64,000 nucleotides of DNA from Tenacibaculum todarodis (GCF_001889045.1 NZ_CP018155.1:186001-250000), one strand, 5' to 3'; numbered from the stretch's first letter, positions 1 through 8,295 are shown. Notes: a model not told the origin generated them from the letters alone. Program-made: numbers and translations.

Positions 1-2
1 AA

Positions 3-740
3 TTACAAGACGCTATGTATGCGGAAGGTAAATATAGTGTATTGGTTTGCTTGCAAGGAATGGATACTTCTGGTAAAGATAGCTTAATACGTGAGGTTTT
101 TAAACAATTTAATGCGCGTGGAGTAGAAGTGTATAGTTTTAAAGTTCCTACGGAATTAGAATTAAAACACGATTTTTTATGGAGACATTACATTGCACTT
201 CCTGCAAAAGGAAAAGTAGGAGTTTTTAATAGAACGCATTATGAAAATGTATTGGTAACAAGAGTGCATCCGGAGTATATTTTTGGAGAAAATATTCCGT
301 CTGTAAAAAGTTTAGCCGATTTGGATGATGCTTTTTACCATGATAGAATGGATAGAATAAATGATTTTGAAAATCATTTAGCCGCAAACGGAACTATTGT
401 TTTAAAGTTCTTTTTAAACTTATCTAAAGATGAACAAAAAAACAGATTATTGCGTAGATTAAATATCCCAGAAAAGAATTGGAAGTTTTCTGCAGGCGAT
501 TTAAAAGAGCGTAAATTGTGGGATAAATACCAAGATTGTTATGAGGATTTGCTAAACAGAACTTCTAAAGAAAATGCGCCTTGGTTTGTACTTCCTGCAG
601 ATGATAAGCCTTCTGCGCGTTTTATTTTAGCAGAAATATTATTAGAAGAAATGGAAAAATATAATTTTAAAGAACCAACGTTACCTGCAAAAATACAAGC
701 GCAAGTAGAAGAATTTAAAGCACAATTAAATAATGAATAA
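3..740 (+). CDS. ppk2: polyphosphate kinase 2 family protein, 5' end cut by window edge
   Basis: PPK2-family kinase, which transfers phosphate between polyphosphate and nucleotides (or AMP/ADP, depending on subclass) in the cytoplasm. The frame is open to the left edge: the codons before the first visible ATG (base 15) read LQDA, which continues naturally into family sequence, so the true start lies upstream of the window. Counting from that ATG, the Walker A-like loop QGMDTSGKD is at residues 14-22, the Walker B-like FNRTHYE at 71-77, and the lid segment RRLNIPEKNWKFS starts near 147. These are the three diagnostic PPK2 elements, in order and intact. The C-terminus is complete. The PPK2 class (ADP- or AMP-preferring) cannot be decided here. 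The stop is followed within five bases by a short palindromic repeat. Confidence 0.93.
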   Translation, partial: LQDAMYAEGKYSVLVCLQGMDTSGKDSLIREVFKQFNARGVEVYSFKVPTELELKHDFLWRHYIALPAKGKVGVFNRTHYENVLVTRVHPEYIFGENIPSVKSLADLDDAFYHDRMDRINDFENHLAANGTIVLKFFLNLSKDEQKNRLLRRLNIPEKNWKFSAGDLKERKLWDKYQDCYEDLLNRTSKENAPWFVLPADDKPSARFILAEILLEEMEKYNFKEPTLPAKIQAQVEEFKAQLNNE

Positions 741-744
741 AGTT

Positions 745-823
745 TGTCATTCCTGCGAAAGCAGGAATCTCAGAAAATATAAGAATAAAAATTAAATAGA
801 TTCCTGCCTACGCAGGAATGACA
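745..823. repeat. pair of inverted short palindromic repeats
   Basis: Two 26-base units, 745-770 and 798-823, lie between ppk2 and the exonuclease gene. Each unit is itself a hairpin (ATTCCTGC / GCAGGAAT with a four-base loop), and the second unit is the near-perfect reverse complement of the first. The pair can therefore fold either as two small hairpins or as one long one. A third unit lies at 1663-1688. Units built around ATTCCTGCG..GCAGGAAT are, as I recall, common intergenic repeats in Flavobacteriaceae. The second unit ends six bases before the exonuclease ATG, so it covers any ribosome-binding region. Confidence 0.85.
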
Positions 824-828
824 GAAAT

Positions 829-1656
829 ATGGAATTAAACTTAACAAAACCAATCGTATTTTTCGATTTAGAAACTACAGGAGTAAGTATTGCAACCGAT
901 AGAATTGTAGAAATTGCAATTTTAAAAGTGCATCCAAACGGAAATAAAGAAAGTAAAACGTGGTTGGTAAATCCAGAAATTGAAATTCCGCAAGGAGCCA
1001 TCGATATTCATGGAATTACAAACGAAAAAGTAGTTACCGAACCAACTTTTAAAGAATTAGCTGCAGAAGTTAGCAAAATGATTGAAGGTTGTGATTTAGC
1101 GGGTTTCAATTCTAATAGATTCGATATTCCTTTGTTAGCAGAAGAATTAATGCGAGCAGGAATCGATTTTGATATGAATAACAGAAAAGCGGTTGATGTT
1201 CAAGTAATCTTTCACAAAAAAGAACAACGAACATTAAGTGCTGGTTATCAATTTTACTGCGGAAGAGAATTGGAAGGAGCGCACGGAGCAGAAGCAGATA
1301 CCAACGCAACCTATGAAATTTTGTTAGCGCAATTAGATAAATACGACGATATAGAAAATAGTATTGATGCGTTAAGTGAATTTTCAACTCACGGAAAAAG
1401 AGCTGATTTTGCTGGTTTTATTTTAATGAATGAAGAAGATCAAGAAATTTTTTCTTTCGGAAAGTACAAAGGAAGAACAGTAGAAGAGGTGTTAAAAGAA
1501 AACCCAGGTTATAACAATTGGATTCAGAATGCAGATTTTCCATTGTACACAAAAAAGGTATTAAGACAAATAAAAGAAAGAATGTCTGCGCCAAAAGATA
1601 CCATGAGTGATGAGGATAAGTTGAACGCGTTACAGCAAAAATTTAATTTGAGGTAA
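829..1656 (+). CDS. DnaQ/exonuclease X-like 3'-5' exonuclease
   Basis: DEDD-superfamily 3'-5' exonuclease of 275 residues. ExoI motif FFDLETTG carries D13 and E15. An ExoII-like segment is GFNSNRFDIPLL, and the ExoIII region HGAEADTNATYEIL supplies the H and D of a DEDDh enzyme. After the nuclease domain comes a C-terminal piece (FSFGKYKGRTVEEV.. followed by GYNNWI) of the kind found behind exonuclease X-like domains in Bacteroidota. It is probably a DNA repair or proofreading-type nuclease acting outside the replicative polymerase, since no polymerase domain is attached. ATG at 829 gives an N-terminus that runs straight into the first beta strand. The gene sits alone between palindromic repeats on both sides. 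The fold call is firm; the substrate is not known. Confidence 0.88.
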   Translation: MELNLTKPIVFFDLETTGVSIATDRIVEIAILKVHPNGNKESKTWLVNPEIEIPQGAIDIHGITNEKVVTEPTFKELAAEVSKMIEGCDLAGFNSNRFDIPLLAEELMRAGIDFDMNNRKAVDVQVIFHKKEQRTLSAGYQFYCGRELEGAHGAEADTNATYEILLAQLDKYDDIENSIDALSEFSTHGKRADFAGFILMNEEDQEIFSFGKYKGRTVEEVLKENPGYNNWIQNADFPLYTKKVLRQIKERMSAPKDTMSDEDKLNALQQKFNLR

Positions 1657-1662
1657 ACAATT

Positions 1663-1688
1663 TGTCATTCCTGCGCAGGCAGGAATCT
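1663..1688 (+). repeat. short palindromic repeat, third unit
   Basis: Same family as the 745-823 pair and in the same orientation as the first unit: TGTCATTCCTGCG, three variable bases, then GCAGGAATCT. It begins six bases after the exonuclease stop, so that gene is bracketed by members of one repeat family. It may act as a transcript-end hairpin, although no T run follows. Confidence 0.85.
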
Positions 1689-1827
1689 ATTGTTAAAGTA
1701 CTCTAAATTAACAAATGATTAAGGAGCGTTGGTTTTTTATGGAATTATATTCGTTAAAAAACGAAATCAGATAAAAGAACTGACTACTTAAACAAACACA
1801 CAATTAAACAATTAAACATTTCAAAAA

Positions 1828-2313
1828 ATGTTCACAGAATATAAAAATTTACCAGATAACTCACGCGTTTGGATTTACCAAGCAGATAGAGAATTTCAAA
1901 TAGAAGAAATAGAACACATAAGTGCAAAAGCGTTGTTGTTTATAGACCAATGGACGCGTCATGGAGACGATTTAAAAGGATCATTTACTATAAAATACAA
2001 TCAATTTTTAGTGTTGGCAGTAGATGAAGGATTTAACAATGTTTCTGGTTGTTCTATAGATTCTTCAGTTAAATTTGTACAGGAATTAGAAAAAGAATTG
2101 CAGTTAGATTTAATGAACAAATTAAACGTATCATTTAAAGATAACGATAATATAAATATTGTGAAATTAACTGATTTTCAGCAATATGCAAAAGATAAAA
2201 AAATAAATGCTGAAACCATTGTTTTTAACAACATGGTAAATACAAAAGAAGATTTTGAAACTAAATGGGAAGTTCCAGCAAAAGAAAGTTGGCACAAACG
2301 CTTTTTGGTATAA
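1828..2313 (+). CDS. conserved Flavobacteriales protein of unknown function
   Basis: A 161-residue soluble protein without signal peptide or membrane segment. It begins MFTEYKNLPDNSRVWIYQADREF. I recognise it as a conserved protein of this order that databases often label 'ABC transporter ATPase', but there is no Walker A, Walker B or ABC signature, so that label is not supported by the sequence. The fold looks like mixed alpha/beta with a central SFTIKYNQFLVLAVDE strand pair. The upstream 170 bases are non-coding and A-rich near the start, and the next gene follows after 20 bases on the same strand. Function unknown; co-transcription with the GH3 gene is likely. Confidence 0.8.
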   Translation: MFTEYKNLPDNSRVWIYQADREFQIEEIEHISAKALLFIDQWTRHGDDLKGSFTIKYNQFLVLAVDEGFNNVSGCSIDSSVKFVQELEKELQLDLMNKLNVSFKDNDNINIVKLTDFQQYAKDKKINAETIVFNNMVNTKEDFETKWEVPAKESWHKRFLV

Positions 2314-2333
2314 AAATTGAATTAAAAACAACT

Positions 2334-5255
2334 ATGCAAAAAAGAATATTCCTTTTATTTTTATTCAACGTTTTCTTATTAAGTGCGCAAGCACAAAGTG
2401 TAGATCCGTTAAGAGCAACTGATGCAGCTGCGCAACAAATTTGGGTAGATAGTATTATAAATAACATGACTGTTGAAGAAAAAATTGGTCAACTATTTAT
2501 GGTACAAGCTTATTCTAATTTAGATGCTAAGCATGAAAAAACTATTACAAATATGATTGAGAAATATCATGTTGGTAATTTAATTTTTATGCAAGGAACG
2601 CCAGAAAAACAAGCAAAACTGAATAATAAATATCAAGAACTATCTAAAGTTCCGTTAATGATTGGTTTTGATGGAGAATGGGGTTTAGATATGCGTTTAA
2701 AAAACGTATATAAATTTCCTTGGAACATGACTTTAGGCGCAATTAGAGATAATAATCTGGTTGAAGAATTTGGTAAACGAATAGGAGAGCATTGTAAGCG
2801 ATTAGGAATTCACATGAATTTTGCGCCTGTTGTAGATGTGAATATAAATCCAGAAAACCCAATTATTGGTAATCGTTCTTTTGGAGAAAGCAAAGAGAAT
2901 GTAACCCAAAAAGCAATTGCCTTTACTCGTGGAATGCAACAAGCTGGTGTGCTTGCAAATGCAAAACACTTTCCTGGACATGGAGATACAGCGTCAGATT
3001 CTCATCATACTTTACCAGTTTTAAACTTTACAAAAGAACGTTTAGATTCAATAGAATTGTATCCATACAAAAGAATGTTTGATGCAGGTGTAGCAAGTGT
3101 TATGACAGCGCATTTAAGTATTCCTAGTTTAGAGCAAGATCCTGCTTTACCTACATCACTTTCTTATAACGTAACCACAAAGTTATTACAAGAAAAGTTA
3201 GGTTTTTTAGGGTTGGTTATAACCGACGGATTAAACATGAAAGGCGCTGCAAATTATTCTACTTCAGCAGAAATAGATTTAGCCGCAATACTTGCAGGAA
3301 ACGACATGTTGTTAATTCCGCAAGATGTTCCAGGTTCTGTAAAATTGATGAAAAATGCACTTAAAAACGGAATGCTAACCGAAGAAAGATTAGAGCATTC
3401 TGTTCGTAAAATATTAAGAGCAAAGTATTTAGTTGGTTTAAATAAGTATAAACCAGTTTCAGAAGACAATTTACAAGCTGATTTAAATGCTCCAAAAGAT
3501 GAGGTTTTACATAGAAAATTGATTAAAAATTCTATTACCATTCTAAAAAACACAAACGGAGATATTCCGGTTAGAAATTTAGAAAAACGTAAAATTGCTT
3601 ATGTTTCAATGGGAGATTCTAAAGGAACTCATTTTGTAAATATGTTGCAGAATTATGCAAAAGTTGATGTGGTTTCAGATAAAAACTTAGCAACTCTTCA
3701 ACAAAAATTAGAAAAATACAATTTAGTAATTATTGGTTTTCATAAATCTAATGACCATCCTTGGAAAGGATATAAATTCACAAACAAAGAACTAGTTTGG
3801 TTGCAAGAAATTGCACGAGAAAAAAATGTTATTTTAGATGTTTTTGCAAGTCCATACAGTTTATTACAAGTTAAATCATTTACTAATATTGAAGGTTTAT
3901 TGGTTTCTTATCAAAACAGTAAATTGGCACAAGAACTTTCTGCGCAAGCAATTTTTGGAGCTTTAGATGTAAACGGAAAATTACCGGTTTCAATAAAGAA
4001 TGAGTTTGGAGAAGGGCATGGTTTGTTAGCCTATAGTTTAAAAAGATTTGAATACTCTACGCCAGAAGATGTTGGTATGTCTTCTTTGGTTTTAGAAGGA
4101 ATAGATAAAAGAGTCGATACAATTTTAAAGCAAAAAATGGCTCCTGGAGTTCAGGTTTTGGTGGCTCGTCATGGAAAAGTTATTTACAATAAAAGTTTCG
4201 GATACCACACGCATAGTAAAAAGCTAAAAGTAAAAAATTCCGATGTGTATGATTTGGCTTCCCTAACAAAAATATTGGCTTCCCTACCTTTAATTATGAA
4301 AGCAGAAGAGGAGCAGGTTTTACCATTGTCGGCAAGTTTAAAAGATATATTACCTTCTTTTAAAAACTCAAATAAAGAAAAAGTAACTGTAAAAGAAATC
4401 TTGTCGCATTTTGGACGCTTAAAAGCATGGATTCCATTCTATAAAGGCACTCAAGATAGTGTAACGGGTAGAAATTTATCAAAATTTTATAGCAAGAAAA
4501 AATCAGATAAATATCAAATTAAGATAGCTCAGAATTTATATATGAATAAAAGCTACCAAGACAGTATTTATAAATATATAAAAGATGCAGATCAAAGAGA
4601 AAGCAAGCGTTATAAATATAGCGATTTAGGATATTATTTATTCAAGAAAGCATTAGAAGATACATATCATAAACCATTAAATACTTTGGTAGATGAAGAG
4701 TTTTATCAATCTTTAGGAGCAAATAGAACCTCTTATTTACCTTTAGAAAAATTTAGAAAATCAGAAATTATTCCAACAGAAAAAGACACTTATTATCGCA
4801 ATCAATTATTGCAAGGTTACGTGCATGATATGGGCGCAGCAATGCAAGGTGGAGTTGGCGGTCACGCGGGTTTATTTGCAAATGCTAATGATGTTGCCAA
4901 GATTATGCAAATGTACTTGCAAAAAGGCGAATATGGAGGCAGACAATACCTGTATCCTGAAACGGTAGAAAAGTTTAATAAGCGTTATTTTCAGGACAAA
5001 AAAGTTCGTAGAGGCTTAGGTTTCGATAAGCCGCAATTAAATCCAAAAGTTAAGGCAACTTGTGGTTGTGTTTCCGAAGAAAGTTTTGGTCATAGTGGTT
5101 TTACAGGAACTTATACTTGGGCAGATCCACAAAGCGGAATTGTCTATGTTTTCCTATCAAATCGAGTATATCCAAACATGGATAATCGAGGTTTGGTAAG
5201 AAGTAATATGCGAACCAAAATCCAACAAGTAATTCAAGACGCTATTATAAAATAG
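2334..5255 (+). CDS. GH3 beta-N-acetylhexosaminidase fused to a serine beta-lactamase-like domain
   Basis: Exported 973-residue fusion. The start at ATG 2334 gives a clean signal peptide ending SAQAQ; the upstream in-frame ATG at 2265 lies inside the preceding gene and would spoil it. The N-terminal half is a family 3 glycoside hydrolase of the NagZ type: KHFPGHGDT holds the catalytic Asp-His dyad and VITDGLNM the nucleophile Asp. A GH3 C-terminal-like alpha/beta domain follows. The last ~370 residues form a class C beta-lactamase / penicillin-binding-like domain with SLTK (SxxK), YSD (YxN position) and HSG (KTG position). This pairing is known from Bacteroidota and suggests coupled removal of GlcNAc and peptide-linked groups from muropeptides in the periplasm; the substrate is inferred. 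The third motif being HSG rather than KTG points to an esterase or amidase more than a penicillinase. Confidence 0.92.
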   Translation: MQKRIFLLFLFNVFLLSAQAQSVDPLRATDAAAQQIWVDSIINNMTVEEKIGQLFMVQAYSNLDAKHEKTITNMIEKYHVGNLIFMQGTPEKQAKLNNKYQELSKVPLMIGFDGEWGLDMRLKNVYKFPWNMTLGAIRDNNLVEEFGKRIGEHCKRLGIHMNFAPVVDVNINPENPIIGNRSFGESKENVTQKAIAFTRGMQQAGVLANAKHFPGHGDTASDSHHTLPVLNFTKERLDSIELYPYKRMFDAGVASVMTAHLSIPSLEQDPALPTSLSYNVTTKLLQEKLGFLGLVITDGLNMKGAANYSTSAEIDLAAILAGNDMLLIPQDVPGSVKLMKNALKNGMLTEERLEHSVRKILRAKYLVGLNKYKPVSEDNLQADLNAPKDEVLHRKLIKNSITILKNTNGDIPVRNLEKRKIAYVSMGDSKGTHFVNMLQNYAKVDVVSDKNLATLQQKLEKYNLVIIGFHKSNDHPWKGYKFTNKELVWLQEIAREKNVILDVFASPYSLLQVKSFTNIEGLLVSYQNSKLAQELSAQAIFGALDVNGKLPVSIKNEFGEGHGLLAYSLKRFEYSTPEDVGMSSLVLEGIDKRVDTILKQKMAPGVQVLVARHGKVIYNKSFGYHTHSKKLKVKNSDVYDLASLTKILASLPLIMKAEEEQVLPLSASLKDILPSFKNSNKEKVTVKEILSHFGRLKAWIPFYKGTQDSVTGRNLSKFYSKKKSDKYQIKIAQNLYMNKSYQDSIYKYIKDADQRESKRYKYSDLGYYLFKKALEDTYHKPLNTLVDEEFYQSLGANRTSYLPLEKFRKSEIIPTEKDTYYRNQLLQGYVHDMGAAMQGGVGGHAGLFANANDVAKIMQMYLQKGEYGGRQYLYPETVEKFNKRYFQDKKVRRGLGFDKPQLNPKVKATCGCVSEESFGHSGFTGTYTWADPQSGIVYVFLSNRVYPNMDNRGLVRSNMRTKIQQVIQDAIIK

Positions 5256-5299
5256 TTGTTTTGTTATTTTGTCTTTCGTTTGGCGTAGTTTAATTGTTA

Positions 5300-5372
5300 G
5301 AAGCTATTTCCTGCTTTCCGCTATATCTTTTTTGAGAAAAACAAAAAAGGATGCCGCTTCAATCAGGGCTAA
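5300..5372 (-). repeat. dispersed ~80-base intergenic repeat, copy A
   Basis: Between the convergent GH3 and plsC genes. Read on the minus strand it contains GATTGAAGCGGCATCC, a T-rich run, AAAAAGATATAGCGGAAAGC and a degraded tail. Blocks of the same sequence occur in the same order at 31277-31358 (plus strand) and 48777-48864 (minus strand). It encodes nothing. The T-rich/A-rich centre could form a weak CTTTTTT/AAAAAAG stem. Likely a dispersed repeat, possibly doubling as a transcript end. Confidence 0.8.
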
Positions 5373-5381
5373 GTTAGTTTG

Positions 5382-6422
5382 CTAACTTTCTGTATTTGTT
5401 GGAGATAATTTCGTATAAATCAGCACTAGAATTAATGAAGTTAAAAAATAGATAACGCCAATTTTATTTCCGAATAAATAAGAAATAATTAAAGCCTGTA
5501 AGCTATAAAAAAACGGAATTAAAACTAAATTTAAGCCAAACCGAAAGGTATCTACAAACTCAATTTCAGGTATTTTTTTAGCCGTTTTTTTCCAAATAAT
5601 ATAAGCGAAAATACTATTAATAATAAGCAATAGTTTTATAAATTTAAATTCCCTTTTAGGCTTTTCAATTGGCGGAAATGTTTTCTTTTTTACAATCCAA
5701 TTTACAGTTTCAGTATCTGTAAAATCAACTTGAGCAGCATTTAGTTTAGTGACTGTTTCTTCGTAATTTTCAGCATCTATATGTGCACTTAATTCTTTTA
5801 ATTGGTTAGAAACTTGTTCTTTAAGTTTATTTACTGAGTTGTTAATCTCGTTAGGGTTATAAAAAGAGCTCGTTAATATTGGCTTTCCAATATTAACTGC
5901 GACTTTTGTGGGTAAAATAGATTCGTTTTGGTAAGTTAATCCAATAGGAACAATATGTATTTCCAAATCTTTATGTTTGTCAAGTGCTCTAAATAGAATC
6001 CTCGTAAAACCTTTGCTTAAAGGTCTAATGGTTCTTTTTATATTATGACTTCCTTCAGGAAAAATAAGTATTGCTTTCTTGCTTTTAAATAAGCTTACAC
6101 ACTGTTCAAAAATAGCATCATTTTTAGAAATTTCTTTTAAACCATCTCTAATTCTGTAAATTGGCATCATGCCTAACAAACCAAATATTTTAGCAATTAT
6201 AGTTTTTTTAAAAACTGCAGCACGAACTAAAAAATGAGTTTTTCTTTTGGTGGAAGTAGCTATTATTAATGGGTCAATTAAAGCATTTGGATGATTAGCC
6301 ATAAACAAAATAGCACCCTTTTTTGGAATGTTTTTTTCGCCTTTAACAATTATTCTTTTAGTGTAAAAAAATAACCCGACAGAAATAACTGTTTTAACAA
6401 AGAAGTAAAATATGTTTTTCAT
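5382..6422 (-). CDS. plsC: PlsC-like glycerolipid acyltransferase
   Basis: Membrane-associated acyltransferase of 346 residues. It has an N-terminal hydrophobic segment (residues 5-20), the catalytic block NHPNALID (H44 and D50, so five residues between His and Asp instead of the usual four), the substrate-binding block FPEGSHN at 121-127, and two C-terminal hydrophobic segments. It should acylate glycerol phosphate or lysophosphatidate during phospholipid synthesis. The longer His-Asp spacing resembles yeast-type glycerol-phosphate acyltransferases more than bacterial AGPAT, so substrate position is open. It is the last gene of a minus-strand group with the BASS transporter; a 7-base tandem repeat fills the junction and ends five bases before this ATG, leaving no room for a Shine-Dalgarno sequence. 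Confidence 0.85.
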   Translation of the reverse strand: MKNIFYFFVKTVISVGLFFYTKRIIVKGEKNIPKKGAILFMANHPNALIDPLIIATSTKRKTHFLVRAAVFKKTIIAKIFGLLGMMPIYRIRDGLKEISKNDAIFEQCVSLFKSKKAILIFPEGSHNIKRTIRPLSKGFTRILFRALDKHKDLEIHIVPIGLTYQNESILPTKVAVNIGKPILTSSFYNPNEINNSVNKLKEQVSNQLKELSAHIDAENYEETVTKLNAAQVDFTDTETVNWIVKKKTFPPIEKPKREFKFIKLLLIINSIFAYIIWKKTAKKIPEIEFVDTFRFGLNLVLIPFFYSLQALIISYLFGNKIGVIYFLTSLILVLIYTKLSPTNTES

Positions 6423-6426
6423 TTTT

Positions 6427-6475
6427 GCTTACTGCTTACTGCTTACTGCTTACTGCTTACTGCTTACTGCTTACT
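6427..6475. repeat. heptanucleotide tandem array, seven perfect copies
   Basis: GCTTACT repeated seven times without error, plus a partial GCTT. It overlaps the last codons (SSKQ) and stop of the BASS gene and ends five bases before the plsC start codon. The unit is not a multiple of three, and its minus-strand form AGTAAGC supplies a TAA in every copy. Such arrays are prone to slippage; a copy-number change would alter the distance between the two genes but not the BASS protein. Confidence 0.95.
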
Positions 6476-7387
6476 GCTTTTTCTTCCCCAATAGGTTGCT
6501 AAAACCATTCCTGAAAAAACATCCCAAATGCCCCAAAAAGCTGCAAGTAAAGCCATTCCGCCTAAACCTTCAAAAAAACCAAAGATTAATAATAAGCCTA
6601 ATCCGCCATTTTGAATTCCGGTTTCAATAGCTATTGTTTTAGAATCAGCTTTATTAAGTCTAAATATTTTGGCAGTTGAAAACCCTAAAATATAAGCAAA
6701 GATGTTATGAAAAATAACCAAGAATAAAACATGATGAATATGGTTAGTGAAAATGTCTAAATTCTGTGAAAATGCTATTACAATTAATAAAATAAAAACG
6801 GTCATTGAAAGTGGTTTTAAAACTTTTTCAATTTTTTCAGCCATTTCATTATGGTAATGTTTTATAAGCATACCAACTATTAAAGGAATTCCAAGAATTA
6901 ACGAAACTAATTTAAATAACTCAAACGGATTTAATTCAACCGTTTTTAATATTGCATTAGTAGGTTCGTACAAACTTCCCCAAAAATGTAAATTTATCGG
7001 AGTCATAAAAATGCAGATAAGTGTTGCAAAAGCCGTTAAGCTTACAGATAAAGCTGCATTTCCACCAGCCATTTTACTAAAGAAATTAGAAACATTTCCA
7101 CCAGGACAAGCCGCTATCATCATCATTCCTAAAGCAAAACTAGGGTGAGGTTGAATAATTAATATTGCCAAAAATGTTGCTGCAGGCAATAATATAAACT
7201 GAGATAATACACCGACAAAAACAATTTTAGGATTTTTAAAAAGGCGTTTAAAATCGTCAATTTTTATGCCTAATGCAACTCCAAACATAATAATAGCAAT
7301 TGCTATATTTAATAACCAAAGACCTTCGGAATCAAAATTAATTTTAATATCGTCTATATTTATTGTCGGATTAGTTTTTAAAAGCAT
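6464..7387 (-). CDS. bile acid:sodium symporter (BASS) family transporter
   Basis: Integral inner-membrane protein of 307 residues with about nine hydrophobic helices. Family landmarks are the GVALGIKIDDFKRLF entry, the ACPGGNVSNFF segment and the ETGIQNGGLGLLL segment, which correspond to the two broken helices that bind sodium in BASS proteins. The natural substrate in bacteria is usually an organic anion, and bile acid should not be assumed. The gene overlaps the upstream DUF4159 gene by 17 bases, so they are probably one transcript. Its stop codon is inside the heptamer array at 6427-6475. Confidence 0.88.
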   Translation of the reverse strand: MLLKTNPTINIDDIKINFDSEGLWLLNIAIAIIMFGVALGIKIDDFKRLFKNPKIVFVGVLSQFILLPAATFLAILIIQPHPSFALGMMMIAACPGGNVSNFFSKMAGGNAALSVSLTAFATLICIFMTPINLHFWGSLYEPTNAILKTVELNPFELFKLVSLILGIPLIVGMLIKHYHNEMAEKIEKVLKPLSMTVFILLIVIAFSQNLDIFTNHIHHVLFLVIFHNIFAYILGFSTAKIFRLNKADSKTIAIETGIQNGGLGLLLIFGFFEGLGGMALLAAFWGIWDVFSGMVLATYWGRKSSKQ

Positions 7388-8012
7388 ATTCTATAATATT
7401 TGCGCCCATTTTTAAAGCCTTTTCTCTTACTTCTTTAGGATTATTGTGTACAACAGCATCTTCCCAACCATCACTTAAATCAGTTTCGTAATCGTAAAAG
7501 ACAATTAATCGTCCTTCGTAAAATAAACCAAAACCTTGTGGAGGTTGTTTATTGTGTTCGTGTATTTTTGGTAATCCGTTTGGAAATGAAAAAGTCTGAT
7601 TATAAATAGGGTGACTGCTTGGTATTTCTTGTAATTCTAATTTCGGAAAAACCTTTTTCAGTTCTCTTCTAATGTATTTGTCTAATCCATAATTATCAGA
7701 AATATGAAGGAAACCACCAGAAATAAGATAGTTTTTTAAGTTTTGTGATTCATCATCAGAAAAGAAAACATTACCATGTCCAGTTAAAAATAATATTGGG
7801 TAATTAAAAATATCTTCATCTTCCGCAGAAACAGTTTGTATATTTTTGTTAATTAATGTTTTACAATTTGTATTGGTAAAAGCAATTAAATTTGGAAGCG
7901 CAGTAGGATTTGAATACCAATCTCCACCACCATTATATTTTAAAATTGCAACTTCTTGTGCGTTAATTATGTATGTTGATAAGAGTAAAAGGAAAGTGAA
8001 AATAAAGCGCAT
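7371..8012 (-). CDS. DUF4159 family exported protein
   Basis: 213 residues. An N-terminal signal peptide (hydrophobic stretch at 3-14, cleavage likely after the Ala at 18, before QEV) indicates export. The rest matches DUF4159: YNGGGDWYSNPTALPNL near the mature N-terminus, then ILFLTGHG, and LKNYLISGGFLHISDNYG, a ThuA/glutamine-amidotransferase-like fold with a flavodoxin-type core. Proteins of this family are found in Bacteroidota and Planctomycetota, often near gliding or MoxR-type genes; no function is established. First gene of the three-gene minus-strand group with BASS and PlsC. Confidence 0.85.
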   Translation of the reverse strand: MRFIFTFLLLLSTYIINAQEVAILKYNGGGDWYSNPTALPNLIAFTNTNCKTLINKNIQTVSAEDEDIFNYPILFLTGHGNVFFSDDESQNLKNYLISGGFLHISDNYGLDKYIRRELKKVFPKLELQEIPSSHPIYNQTFSFPNGLPKIHEHNKQPPQGFGLFYEGRLIVFYDYETDLSDGWEDAVVHNNPKEVREKALKMGANIIEYAFKN

Positions 8013-8095
8013 ATTAAATTTTAGTATTCATAAATTTTAACTAAACGTCTACAACGTTTTTTTATATATGAAGCAATATAGTAATTTTAGGGCAT

Positions 8096-8126
8096 AAAAA
8101 AACACCATCATAGCAAATGGTGTTTT
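8096..8126 (-). terminator. intrinsic terminator, minus strand
   Basis: Stem AAAACACCAT (8099-8108) pairs with ATGGTGTTTT (8117-8126) around an eight-base loop. On the minus strand it is followed by a run of seven T (8096-8102 as A on the plus strand). It would stop transcription coming from the AraC-type gene before the DUF4159 promoter region. Confidence 0.75.
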
Positions 8127-8262
8127 GCGCAAAACTCTCCTTTTTCATATTTGAGAAATTCCTCAACGCGTTATTTAGATATTATAATCGAAAATTTAAA
8201 CCCCTTCAGCTTTTCTAATTATTTTATCTACATCAAATTTAAGGATAATTTTAAATATAGAT

Positions 8263-8295
8263 GTCCGAAAACGTCCAAATTGGACGTTTTCGGAC
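8263..8295. repeat. 33-base perfect palindrome with one-base centre
   Basis: GTCCGAAAACGTCCAA (8263-8278), one A, then its exact reverse complement (8280-8295). It begins 25 bases beyond the AraC-gene stop. No T run follows on either strand, so it is not a standard terminator. Each arm contains GTCC twice, giving an internal sub-repeat. It could be an operator, a REP-type hairpin or a recombination scar. Confidence 0.9.

Noticed and set aside
1828..2313. ABC transporter ATPase label for the 161-residue protein
   Set aside because: No Walker A, Walker B or signature motif can be seen, and it is too short for an ABC domain.
2265..2333. Earlier ATG for the GH3 fusion
   Set aside because: It overlaps the end of the preceding gene in another frame and places charged residues before the signal peptide.
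6412..6630. Plus-strand frame with AYCLLLTAYCLLL-type repeats
   Set aside because: It is the translation of the heptamer array followed by the antisense of the BASS gene.
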